Source of the DNA: Tillandsia leiboldiana
Taxonomy: Eukaryota > Streptophyta > Magnoliopsida > Poales > Bromeliaceae
Direction of reading: 5' to 3'
NCBI GenBank assembly: GCA_029204045.2
Contig: CM055061.1
Coordinates: forward strand, 46,090,977 to 46,154,976
Length of the DNA: 64,000 nt
Shown here: positions 40,389-51,262 of the stretch, piece by piece
Position numbering within the stretch: position 1 is the stretch's first letter
Layout: every line of letters starts with the position of its first letter
The notes under the pieces: generated by a model
Told to the model about the DNA's origin: nothing
What the model saw: the letters and a program-made list of their open reading frames with translations, nothing else
Database searches by the model: none
Program-made: the position numbers and the translations under genes

Positions 40389-43300
40389 TGTCACGCCCCG
40401 GGGTCGAAACTACGACCCGGGCCCGCCAACAGATCCGCTGCCCATACGGGAAGCCCCGTATAGACGAAGCGTCAACCTGCAAAAAGAAGGATACTATAGC
40501 TATACAGATATCAGAGCTGAAAAAAAATGAACTACTGAAATAAGAAATAATACAACTCCAAAAGTACAAGTCTGAACCTCACTACAAAAGTCTCTCAAAA
40601 ATAACTAACAACAATAATCCAGCAGACTGTACTACTAAGCTCCAAAAGGGGTACACCTATACTCCAAGGACGGGTAGGGAACTAGCTTGCGACTCCCTCA
40701 CCTCGATCAGCAACAGAAGGGTCAGCAACTGGAGCAGCAGGAACTGGAAAAGGGGTCCCTGGGAAAAGTCACCACGGCGGGTGTGAGAACTACATCCCAC
40801 AGTAGTTCTCAATGGGTACCGCTACCAAGCCCGACAGTCTGCCCACTAAGTCTACTAGAGGCATAAGATAACAGAAAACTGTACTAATATAAAGATAAGC
40901 TGGAAAGAAATCTACAGCTATCATGCCTCTATCTACAATGCTCAAAGGGTGATACAGATGAAAATGATGCATCGACTCTAACCCAAATACTCAATCAACC
41001 CAATCACAGTGACTGCCACATGGGGTCCAGTCAAACCTGCGCCCACCTACTGCCACACATCCACAAGAGGACGGGACTTACGTAGGGCGTCTGTGACTGC
41101 CAAAACTGGCCCAGCCAGAGGGACTGCGTCGACAAGTCACGATAACAAAGTAACAGGCCCAGCTCCGGAGCGGCACTCGAGAGGCGCGACCCTACCGAGG
41201 AAAGTATCCGCGCATCTCTGTCGAGCTCAATATGGCTCATGCAGGCTATAATCCAAATCCACGATCAATCAGATCGACAATGACCAACTCACAATACTAA
41301 CCCACCGGCTGGAGGTACTCAACAGCCGGGACTGTCGTCAACCCAATGGTTCCCACAACAGGACATCCAACTCACAGACGAGAAAGAACCAACCGACAAA
41401 GTAAAGGTCCGAGAATCCCGAAAGGTCAGTGTCTAGAATCCCAATCAAACAAGAACAGACTCCAGACTCAACCATTCGAAGTTCTCGACCCCTTACAGTT
41501 CGGGAAAACAACTCCCTTGGTAAAACATGCGGAAGAAACCAACCAGGGTCCGAAAGTTCCGGGAGACCAACACCTACAACCCTATCAAACAAGAACAGGT
41601 TCCAGGTACAGCCCCCGTAGCATTCGTCCCGAAATAAGGGAGCGGCCCCTAGAACCCAGGTCACCCAAACTCTCTCGGGTGAGTAAGTTTGTAATAAAAG
41701 ATGGCAGTTATTACTGAAAACTATTTTAATCTGAGAAACCCAATTTAATATATTTTAGTTCTTTAATAAAATCAGTTCAAATAAGTTTTATTTTTCAAAT
41801 CCCGAAGGGCTATTGCCTTCACCCAAATCAAACAAGAACAGGCTCCGACGACCCCTCGAAGTTTGGAAGGAAAAACATTAGTTTATAGAAATTATGTGTG
41901 TCCAAAAACAGTCTGGGTTCTAGGTCCTGCTATCACTAGTATACCCCTGTCACTAACATAGTGACGACAAATAAAACAGAGAAATACGACAACCCAGGAC
42001 CACCGTTTACCCAACGGCTCCCGCCACAGATATAAGACCAGCAACATCTACCAGACTCCACTCTGCCCCCAAGCACGAGTGCAACATGCATCCCACACTA
42101 AGAGAAATCCCGACCACTCAGTCCACTACCCGGGCGAGGAAAACACTATGTAAAGGAATAGAATGTACAGTGTGGATGTCTAAAGCATAAACGAACCTAG
42201 CCTAAGTGAGGGTTTTCTACTGGTCTGGTTATACATGCAACATATGACAGGGTGCTAGGTCAAGTCCAATACTAACATTTAATCAACACAGATAGGAAGT
42301 AATAATCAACATGATCAGAATCACTACACTAGAAAATCCTATCTGATACAACATGCTTTCTAATACTGCTCACATAATGCATGCTCACTAACAATATAGA
42401 GTTAGAGAACCGTCCACCGGTTTTGGAGACGAAGCAACCCACCTGAAGCGCACGTCAATCTAAGATCCAAAAAGGCTAAAACTGAACGGGGACAATCCTC
42501 GGATTCCCACGATTCCAACGAGTCCAAAAACAGCCAAAAATTCCTCCTGGGTACAAAGATATGGTCCAAACATTGCAATAAATCAAAATTCTCATAACAC
42601 ATACACTGCTGAAAAATCTGTCCCAAAGAAGCTTAATTCCGACCTGTGATATAATCTCCAAAAATTCCAATAAAAATATGACGGCGATCCTCGCGAAGAG
42701 TAGACGTCGATCGAGTCCTCACAGGCTGAAATCCAATACTCAATCGCAGAGATAAAAATCCGACAAGCCTCCACTGTCCAGAAAAACCACCAGCAACAAA
42801 GGGGTTCAAAGATGCCTCGTAAACCATGCCAAGAACTCAGAATAAAGCAAGGTGATCAACACGGAAATCGAAGGCCTACCACTCTTGAAATCGACGCCGC
42901 AAAAATCATCCAAAAATTCCTTCGAAGTAGCTCTATGGACCTCGTGGACCGAAACGCGACGGAAATGGGCCACCGAAGAAGAAACGTCGCACTGCGCCGA
43001 AGCCGTCGATGTCGCGCCCTCCAAAAATTCTGAAACTCCTTCGCAAGATGCAGCACAAGATGAGGAACAAACTTGCAATAGGGCTTAGTAGCTGAAGGGT
43101 TCGAGAAAAGGGTCAAAAGGCCCAAGAACCAGGCCTATTTATAGGCCCACACCAAAAGAACCAAAAAGTCCAAGCTTAATAGGCTTTCGGGCCCAGATTT
43201 CGGGCGCCCGGGGGATTCGAGCGGCTATAGTGCCCGAATCCCGAGCCCCGGCCCGGCCTGCGACGAGAGCCCCGAACCACCTAGCCCCAACACGTGTCCC

Positions 43301-43998
43301 GAACAGCGTACAGCGTGTGCGGGACCAGTGGGACGCCGCCTCGTGGCCCGGCCGGGGGCTGTAGGGTGGGTGGCGCCCGCCAATCACCGGGCGCCACGTG
43401 GTGCCCTGCGTACGGCGGCCACCTACCCCACTTGCCCCCGCCTGCCCCGCCTGCTCCCGCTGTTTCGTGGACCGCGCGCACAAGAGCCGGCCACTCACAG
43501 GCTGCCACGTGGCACGCCACGGTCCATGCGCCAACCCGCTCGATGCCGTGGACCGAGCCGCGTGAGCCCGGGAATCAGGGGCTGCCACGTGTCCCCCGCG
43601 CCTGGTCCATGCACCAGCGCTCAACTCTGTGGACCGCGCTGCGTGCGCCGGCCAATCAGCGGCCGCCATGTGGCAACCGGCCGGTCCACGGCTTCCTCCA
43701 TGCACCAAAATGCGCAAAAAACTTCCGAGGTCCCTTTTTGGGCATCCGGACTCCGAAAAAATACAAGTAAATAGCCGATTTTCGACATTTTTCCGTGCTG
43801 AATCCAAATTTGATCTCGGATTAGCCTGAAACCAGTCCAATAATTTGGCGAAAGCAGCCGAAGGACAAGCTTGATCCAGAAACCTCACTGCGTCCGTCCA
43901 ACGCGTCCATTTGACGCGCTGCGGGTCCGACACACCACTAATTGGTGTTTCACTTCATGGGTCATGGGGAAAGCAGCACGGGGATCGGGGTCACCACA
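40389..43998 (-). mobile_element. SOLO2: solo LTR of the GYP1-related family
   Basis: 3610 bp from TGTCACGCC to GGTCACCACA with perfect TSD AAAAG (40384-40388 and 43999-44003) and no internal region. It shares with GYP1 the U5 hairpins, the three ATCAAACAAGAACAG motifs and the U3 G-box repeats, and carries a better TATA box (sense CTATAAATAG near 43132-43148). It is clearly diverged from GYP1 by substitutions and indels. Predicted ORFs in its GC-rich part (43139-43933 minus) are repeat artefacts. Confidence 0.93.
43375..43720. repeat. ERSE-like G-box repeats in SOLO2 U3
   Basis: 81-bp units open with GTGGACCG at 43467, 43548 and 43629. CCAAT-like pentamers with exactly ten bases before CACG or CATG lie at 43380 (CCAAT, CACGTG 43395), 43491 (CCACT, 43506), 43571 (GGAAT, 43586) and 43652 (CCAAT, CATGTG 43667). 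The spacing is kept although the sequence has diverged from GYP1. Confidence 0.86.
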
Positions 43999-44003
43999 AA
44001 AAG

Positions 44004-44133
44004 TCCTCCAAAAATTCTAGAAAAATCACGACTACAATCGTTGCGAAGTGTAGATGCAAATCGAGTATATAAACTCACAGTTCCCACACCCGCAGGCCGA
44101 GAAAAGCCATGATCTCTCCTCCGCTGTCCAAAA
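44004..44133 (-). repeat. GYP3: gypsy LTR, middle part
   Basis: Short continuation of the GYP3 LTR after SOLO2, comparable to GYP-family sequence near 42650-42790 (CCACTGTCCA context). It ends where COP4 begins. The left target site copy is probably CAAAA (44129-44133). Confidence 0.75.
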
Positions 44134-44581
44134 TGTTACGGCATTTTGGTGTTGGCATATTTCGTGAGTCAAGTCAGTGAGCTGAGTTGGAGTCTTAAAG
44201 GGATCAAATTGTCAATCAGCAATCAAAGACTTAGAGAAGATTCAACAAGAGCTCAAGTTGACACTCAGTGTCTTGAGTCTTGAAGATTGAAGTTGAAGAA
44301 TTGTGGATCAGTTACATCAATCTCAAGAAGAAAGTATTCAAAAGGATCAGGTATGGTTAACTAAATAATTTTGGTGATCCGAATACTTTCTTATAGTGTA
44401 GAAACACTTGGATGAATTTTTAATTGCATAAAAATCAAAAACTGGACATGGGACATGTTCAGGATCCGGATCAGACAGTCCAATCCGGATCCCGAAGGGT
44501 GCTTGTTCATTGGCAAATCCGATCCGGATCAAAGGTCATTTCGATCCGGATCCCGAACATGGGTTTTTGCTGGAATACATG
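44134..44581 (+). repeat. COP4 5' LTR, left part (U3)
   Basis: Starts TGTTACGGCATTTTGG, the inverse of the COP3 LTR end. Palindrome pairs are at 44463/44482 and 44521/44543. It is interrupted by GYP2 after position 44581 with TSD ACATG (44577-44581 and 60692-60696). No ORF. Confidence 0.9.
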
Positions 44582-44856
44582 TGTCACGCCCCGGGGTCGA
44601 AACTGCGACCCGGGCTCGCCAACAGATCCGCCATCTGTACGGAAACTGCCGTACAGACGAAGCGTCTACCCTGCAAGTCAGATCTATAGCTATAATGTAT
44701 CAGAGCTGAAAAAAAACCAGTAGCTACAGAAATCCACTGAACATCTGATATAATAAAAAATCTCAATACAATGTCTCTCAGCTACAAAAGTACAAGAAAT
44801 CCTCACTGATCTCTCAGAATGTCCAGTACAAAAGTGGAGTCGTAAAATACACAAGG
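44582..44856 (-). repeat. GYP2 3' LTR, left part (U5 end)
   Basis: Begins TGTCACGCCCCGGGGTCG and contains the U5 hairpin with arms CTGTACGG/CCGTACAG (44635-44642 and 44649-44656). Split by COP3 at a CAAGG target; the intact sequence is visible in the right LTR at 58060-58080. Confidence 0.9.
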
Positions 44857-46233
44857 TGTAGAGTTATTATGGATCCACAAGGATCTAAATAGGTACTATC
44901 AAACAACTAGAGGGGGGGGTGAATAGGTGTAATACTTAAAAACTCAATCTCAGTGCAAAATAAAAACCAATGCGGAAAATAAAAACAGCACACCGAGATT
45001 TACGTGGAAACTCCAATCCAGGAGAAAAACCACGGGACCAACACGCAATAACAATCCACTAAGAATAGAAGAATAACAAGGTGATTACCGACTCCACGGA
45101 CTCAAACCCCTCCTTCAGCTTCTTCGGACCTTGCGCTGACCGGTTGGATATCCACGCAATAACAATCCCTAAGAAAAGAAGAATAACAAGGTGATTACCG
45201 TCTCCACGGATTTAACCCCTCCTTCAATTTCTTGGACCTCGCGCTCCACCGTTTTGCCCGTCCACTGCTCACGTTCGAATCCACGAACGCACGCTTCGAA
45301 TCCACGAAACGCCTTTAGCACACCGAATCCACGATGCCACGTCGAATCCACGACGCAAACTCAGTCGATAAGAATATTGACTTCGATGGTGATCCTTTGC
45401 TTAGATTCTCATTGAGGAACCGTAGAAGAAATCTCTAAGCAAAGATTAGATCAATTCGACAAAAGATATGTTCTTGAAAGAACCATCGAATTGACCTAAA
45501 AGAGGCTATGAAGAAGATCGATAAAAACCTAGCCTCTAGGGTTGCTCTCAAGTGTTTTATAAATTAATCGGCCGTAGCTCCCCCGTTTTTGAGAAACCCT
45601 AAGTGTCTATTTATAGTTTAGAAACCTTTGGAAAGAGATAAGAATCAAAAACTTACCTTATCTGGAAATTTTCAGGACGGCGATCCGGATCGGATTTACT
45701 GCGATCCGGATCGTCGTAACGAGATTGACGATTCCAGAAAACCAAGGGTTCGGGATCCGGATTGCAAGGTCCGATCCGGATCGTTCATGCAATTCAGCAA
45801 AGTCCCATGTTCGGGATCCGGATCGGAATGGCCTAGGATCCGGATTGAAAATGCCAATGAACAATCACCCTTCGGGATCCGGATTGGATTGTCTGATCCG
45901 GATCCTGAACATGTCCCATGTCCAGTTTTTGATTTTTATGCAATTAAAAATTCATCCAAGTGTTTCTACACTATAAGAAAGTATACGGATCACCAAAATT
46001 ATTTAGTTAAACATACCTGATCCTCTTGAATACTTTCTTCTTGAGATTGATGTAACTGATCCACAATTCTTCAACTTCAATCTTCAAGATTCAAGACACT
46101 GAGTGTCAACTTGAGCTCTTGTTGAATCTTCTCTAAGTCTTTGATTGCTGATTGACAATTTGATCCCTTTAAGACTCCGACTCAACTCACTGACTTGACT
46201 CACGAAATATGCCAATACCAAAATGCCGTAACA
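44857..46233 (-). repeat. COP3 3' LTR
   Basis: Plus-strand TGTAGAGTTATT...GCCGTAACA. Sense TATA box CTATAAATAG is at 45606-45616. Palindrome pairs (GATCCGGAY) are at 45682/45702, 45754/45773, 45814/45837 and 45876/45895. The hairpin array is at 45271-45356. A ~60-bp internal near-duplication of the leader (CAATAACAATCC... CTCCACGGA) lies at about 45045-45210. Confidence 0.94.
45271..45356 (-). repeat. UGGAUU hairpin array (COP3 LTR, left copy)
   Basis: Four AATCCA loops (plus strand) with arms CGTTCG/CGAACG (45272-45289), CG(C)TTCG/CGAA(A)CG (45292-45311), CA(C)CG/CG(A)TG (45321-45336) and CGTCG/CGACG (45340-45355). The right LTR repeats it at 50295-50380. The arms differ from those of COP2, COP4 and COP1. 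Confidence 0.88.
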
Positions 46234-47890
46234 ATCTCCCCCTTTGGCAATTTCGTGACAAAACCCAAAAATACATAAAAGCGCTCAAGTCACTTATCTT
46301 AAACCAAAAATCGAAATTCAATGTTATCACCAAAACATTGATTTTCTTTGCGTGAAAGATCCAATAAATACAAAATTACATTTGAACCAAACAGTCCTAG
46401 AACATACTCTATGACTTAGGACTTGGAGTCTTAAAGTGATGTAATTCCTGCAAAACAAAACTCCAAACAAAATCAAACGTCAGTCGTTAGAAATTAAAAT
46501 CCTACATTTGATTCATCCTTTTGGTTCTTTTGTTTTTCCCAGCTCTTTCAACCTTTCTTTGTCTCCCCCTATCTTGAGCATCTCTAACATGTTCTCCATG
46601 TTCTTGAGCATCTATGTTCTCCCCCTTTGTGGTACGATCATCATTTTCCGTTCTCCCCCATTTTTCCATTTTCGTTTCGTTTGTCCTCTCTTGATGATCT
46701 CATCTCCGTCATTTCTCTTCTCCCCCTTTTTGTCACAAATTGTCAAACAGTGAACATACTAGACAAAAGGAAATTACTAACAAAATTAGTTCATGGAGAA
46801 AGAGAGATAAAAGCTCAGTTCTGGTATATATAACAAAAATGCAGATTGCGTACCGGTACCAGAAAGCAAAAATCAAATAATTTCTTGAAACAAATCCAGA
46901 TTTTAGAATCTTTTCAAATACCGATTTGTATTCCATCAAGAAATCAATTTAAGTGCTTTAAACAGTGAATTCACACAGATGTCATTCAATCCAATTAATT
47001 TCACAAAATTAAAAAGATTTACTCCAAAATCATGAAAAATAAAGGTAAAACATTATAAACCGTTTTTCATGTTATATTCATCAAACACAAGTCATCAAAA
47101 ATAATCTTGAGATCCAAACTCTATCAAGATGTAACGGATTTACAAAGATGACTTACAGAGATTTCCAAATGACATCAATTTGATTTCTTACCCTTTCAAA
47201 TTTGAGATAAGCACTAAAATACCTAAGGGTGGCTCTTTGAGCATCTTCCAACTATCCCACCTTATACCAACCAGGAGATTGTTCAAAATATAAGAGTTTT
47301 GCATATAAATCTCCAAATGCTTCAACTAAAGATTTTCTCATAAAATACTAACAAGCATCCATAACATGTGGTAGCTTCACACACAAACCGGACGACCGGG
47401 GTGGCAGCTCTTTCCAACATGTGGTGGTAGTTTTCACACTCCTTTCGGATGTAACTCTTTCCACATCTTGTGCAATTCATTTTATTACCCTTGTAAGAAA
47501 ATAATCTCTTACGTGAAAGAATTAAATCCCAAATTTCAATCAATCGGTTGTCTCACATTTATCACAATGAATTCACACAACCGAGATAGATTAAGCATCT
47601 AAAGATCACACATGATTTCTAAAATTTGATGCTTATAAAATCAAAAACTCCTATAATGAAGTATCTTCAAGATTATGATTATGGAGTAAAGTTGATAATC
47701 CAAATAAAATTAAATTGGAGTGATTGAAAGTGAAAACCCTTTTCATTCAATGCACTTGTTCGATACAAAAACCTTTTGTCTTAAAAGAAACAAAACATAA
47801 AAATGAAGAGCATTGAAAACATGTAATGCAGAGATTCAGAAAAATATTAAGGGAAAACCAATCAAAGCATTACATACAGTCATAAGCTAA
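46234..47890 (-). other. COP3 3' non-coding region with five polypurine tracts
   Basis: The main PPT (sense AAAGGGGGAGAT) abuts the LTR at 46234-46245. Further GGGGGAG-type tracts lie near 46561, 46618, 46651 and 46722. A conserved post-pol block at ~47220-47480 holds the CTACCAC words and a hairpin with arms 47388-47391 and 47396-47399 (CCGG/CCGG, sense loop TCGT). Short ORFs here look random. No pol remnant is present. Confidence 0.8.
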
Positions 47891-49846
47891 TTAAAACTTA
47901 AGACAATGAAAGATATCACCTTTCCGAATCCAAAATCGCTGGATTTTGGGTTGTCTTGATTCGTTGTGGCCGGGGGTTGTCCGCTTTGACTGTTGATCCA
48001 CCTTAGGTCTTTGCCTCGCAGTGATCCACTTGAATGATTGATGTTGTGGCTCGGACCTTTGGTGGGTTGAGTGAACTCCTTTGACTTGATGTGTCTTTTG
48101 ATTCCGTTGAGTTCGCTCTGTAGATGAAGTTGCCGAAGGACTCTTCTTTCTCTTTTTCGGGCAATTCTTCACCAAATGTCCTTCAAGTCCACATAGGTGA
48201 CAAGTTCTTCCTTTCAATTTAGTTGTGGAACTTGAAGCCTTCACAGTTTGGTTCTTTTTAAATCCCAAACCAACCTTGCTGGTTTGACCTAATCCGGACA
48301 TACAATCATGTTTCTTGGAACCGGTTGAAATCCTTTGTATGTCGGATTTAAGTTGATGAACTCGCTTGGTCAATGCTTGGTTGGTGACATGAATTTCCTC
48401 AAACTGCTTTTCTAGAAAACCAATCTTGTCCATATATGATTTAGCATTTGTCTCCGATTGGTTTAGCTTTTCTTGGAGGATTTTATTATTATTCAATAAA
48501 CGTCCTTGTTCCTCCTCGAGATCATGAAGTTTTATCTTTAAAGCATGATTCTCGTCTTGATTCTCAAGTCGTTGCTTCCTCAACTTCTTGATAAGCTTGG
48601 CCATCTTCTTAGATTCCATAAGAAGTTGTTCATATGCCTCAACGAGTTCTTCTTCGTCCGACTCCCCCTCACATGATGACTCTCCGCCGGATGTTGATGT
48701 TTCATGCAAAATCAAAGGAGTAGAGTCAGTGACTAAAGATGATAAACACAAATTAGAGGAGGGAATTTGAGAGGCATGAAAAGCAACGGCATTTTCCTCT
48801 TTACTTGAGGTCGATTCATTAGAAGTAGAATCGTCCCAAGTTTTCGCTTGCAAAGCCTTCTTTTTATATAATTTCGGAGTAGGACAATCCGTTGAAATAT
48901 GGCCGTAGCCTTTGCATCTATAACATCGGATTTCCCCTTCGAATTCATCTTTTTCCTTAGAAGGTTTTGCAAGGAATTTGAGGTTAGAGGATTTAGAACC
49001 CGATGATCCTTTAGATGGTTTCGTGGATGAAGATTCATCGGTTCGATTCTTCCAAAATTTCCGACGAAATTTCTTTGTGATCCGCGCCAATTGTTCTTCA
49101 AAATCGGCAATAGAGATTTCATCGTCGGAACTTGATTCGCTATCTTCTTCCTTTGTGGATTTGAACGCAATACCTGTAAGCTTAGAAGAAGACTTGGAAG
49201 AAACTTGATTAGTAGGAAAAGTCATTTCATAAGTTTGCAAGGCACCTACTAATTCCTCTACACTCATCTCATCCGGATGACTAACGGTTTCTATGGCGGT
49301 AACCTTTGCCCTAAACCGTTCCGGAAGAGTCCGAAGTATCTTTCTTACAATTTTCGACTCCGGGATCTTTTCTCCTAAATTAGCACATGTATTTATTACA
49401 TCTTGAAGTCTAGTGTAATAATCTGTAAACAATTCATGCTCTTCCATATGAATAGAGTCAAATTGACTAGTAAGCATCTGGAGCTTTTGAATTTTTACAA
49501 GATTAGTACCCTCATGTGTAATTTTGAGAATATCCCAAATTTCCTTCGCGGATTCACACGCAGAAATTCTTGTAAATTCAGTCGAGGAAAGAGAATTAAA
49601 TAAAGCGTTCATACCCTTCCCATTGTAAGAAGATCTTTCAAATTCCTCTTTGGACCATCTAGAGCGAGGTTTTGGGGTAGTAGAATTTCCTACTTCCTCA
49701 ACAGGATGCACCCAACCGCATTCCACGGATTGCCATACTCGCTCATCAATTGCGATGAGAAAAGCTCTCATGCGCACTTTCCAATAAGCATAATTAGTCC
49801 CATCAAAAAGAGGAGGTCTATAAATATTACCACTTTCACCCAACAT
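47891..49846 (-). CDS. gag: Intact copia Gag polyprotein (COP3)
   Basis: 651 residues from the ATG at 49846, just inside the PBS; an upstream in-frame extension runs into LTR and PBS and is not coding. Residues 1-185 form the copia gag domain (PPLFDGTNYAYWKVRMRAFL, IDERVWQS, KEIWDILKITHEG, LRTLPERFRAKV). Residues 215-300 are Ser-rich and basic. CCHC knuckles lie at 308-321 (CYRCKGYGHISTDC) and 549-562 (CHLCGLEGHLVKNC). Residues ~395-510 are a long coiled coil. The protein stops after FWIRKGDIFHCLKF, where the COP2 frame would run on to the protease DSG motif. This should be a particle-forming RNA-binding protein with no enzymatic activity. Confidence 0.92.
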   Translation of the reverse strand: MLGESGNIYRPPLFDGTNYAYWKVRMRAFLIAIDERVWQSVECGWVHPVEEVGNSTTPKPRSRWSKEEFERSSYNGKGMNALFNSLSSTEFTRISACESAKEIWDILKITHEGTNLVKIQKLQMLTSQFDSIHMEEHELFTDYYTRLQDVINTCANLGEKIPESKIVRKILRTLPERFRAKVTAIETVSHPDEMSVEELVGALQTYEMTFPTNQVSSKSSSKLTGIAFKSTKEEDSESSSDDEISIADFEEQLARITKKFRRKFWKNRTDESSSTKPSKGSSGSKSSNLKFLAKPSKEKDEFEGEIRCYRCKGYGHISTDCPTPKLYKKKALQAKTWDDSTSNESTSSKEENAVAFHASQIPSSNLCLSSLVTDSTPLILHETSTSGGESSCEGESDEEELVEAYEQLLMESKKMAKLIKKLRKQRLENQDENHALKIKLHDLEEEQGRLLNNNKILQEKLNQSETNAKSYMDKIGFLEKQFEEIHVTNQALTKRVHQLKSDIQRISTGSKKHDCMSGLGQTSKVGLGFKKNQTVKASSSTTKLKGRTCHLCGLEGHLVKNCPKKRKKSPSATSSTERTQRNQKTHQVKGVHSTHQRSEPQHQSFKWITARQRPKVDQQSKRTTPGHNESRQPKIQRFWIRKGDIFHCLKF

Positions 49847-49866
49847 GATAGATAAACCTAAAACCC

Positions 49867-49878
49867 GCTCTGATACCA
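49867..49878 (-). promoter_or_regulatory. COP3 primer binding site (tRNA-iMet)
   Basis: The sense TGGTATCAGAGC lies two bases from the 5' LTR, extended by GGGTTT. Confidence 0.93.
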
Positions 49879-49880
49879 AT

Positions 49881-51257
49881 TGTAGAGTTATTATGGATCC
49901 ACAAGGATCTAAATAGGTACTATCAAACAACTAGAGGGGGGGGTGAATAGGTGTAATACTTAAAAACTCAATCTCAGTGCAAAATAAAAACCAATGCGGA
50001 AAATAAAAACAGCACACCGAGATTTACGTGGAAACTCCAATCCAGGAGAAAAACCACGGGACCAACACGCAATAACACTCCACTAAGAATAGAAGAATAA
50101 CAAGGTGATTACCGACTCCACGGACTCAAACCCCTCCTTCAGCTTCTTCGGACCTTGTGCTGACCGGTTGGATATCCACGCAATAACAATCCCTAAGAAA
50201 AGAAGAATAACAAGGTGATTACCGTCTCCACGGATTTAACCCCTCCTTCAATTTCTTGGACCTCGCGCTCCACCGTTTTGCCCGTCCACTGCTCACGTTC
50301 GAATCCACGAACGCACGCTTCGAATCCACGAAACGCCTTTAGCACACCGAATCCACGATGCCACGTCGAATCCACGACGCAAACTCAGTCGATAAGAATA
50401 TTGACTTCGATGGTGATCCTTTGCTTAGATTCTCATTGAGGAACCGTAGAAGAAATCTCTAAGCAAAGATTAGATCAATTCGACAAAAGATATGTTCTTG
50501 AAAGAACCATCGAATTGACCTAAAAGAGGCTATGAAGAAGATCGATAAAAACCTAGCCTCTAGGGTTGCTCTCAAGTGTTTTATAAATTAATCGGCCGTA
50601 GCTCCCCCGTTTTTGAGAAACCCTAAGTGTCTATTTATAGTTTAGAAACCTTTGGAAAGAGATAAGAATCAAAAACTTACCTTATCTGGAAATTTTCAGG
50701 ACGGCGATCCGGATCGGATTTACTGCGATCCGGATCGTCGTAACGAGATTGACGATTCCAGAAAACCAAGGGTTCGGGATCCGGATTGCAAGGTCCGATC
50801 CGGATCGTTCATGCAATTCAGCAAAGTCCCATGTTCGGGATCTGGATCGGAATGGCCTAGGATCCGGATTGAAAATGCCAATGAACAATCACCCTTCGGG
50901 ATCCGGATTGGATTGTCTGATCCGGATCCTGAACATGTCCCATGTCCAGTTTTTGATTTTTATGCAATTAAAAATTCATCCAAGTGTTTCTACACTATAA
51001 GAAAGTATACGGATCACCAAAATTATTTAGTTAAACATACCTGATCCTCTTGAATACTTTCTTCTTGAGATTGATGTAACTGATCCACAATTCTTCAACT
51101 TCAATCTTCAAGATTCAAGACACTGAGTGTCAACTTGAGCTCTTGTTGAATCTTCTCTAAGTCTTTGATTGCTGATTGACAATTTGATCCCTTTAAGACT
51201 CCGACTCAACTCACTGACTTGACTCACGAAATATGCCAATACCAAAATGCCGTAACA
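49881..51257 (-). repeat. COP3 5' LTR
   Basis: 1377 bp, matching the left LTR at an offset of 5024 except for three substitutions (near 50070, 50157 and 50841). The last removes one CCGGATC palindrome half (TCTGGATC). TATA box at 50630-50640 and hairpins at 50295-50380. Confidence 0.94.
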
Positions 51258-51262
51258 CAAGG

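Larger units (their letters stand above)
44857..51257 (-). mobile_element. COP3: young gag-only Sirevirus-like copia element
   Basis: 6401 bp. LTRs 44857-46233 and 49881-51257 are each 1377 bp and differ at three positions that I can find. TSD CAAGG (44852-44856 and 51258-51262). It has a PBS, PPT, five GGGGGAG-type tracts and an intact Gag ORF, but no protease, integrase, RT or RNase H. With intact Gag and near-identical LTRs it is the most recent insertion in the window and probably moves with the enzymes of a related autonomous copia. Confidence 0.95.
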
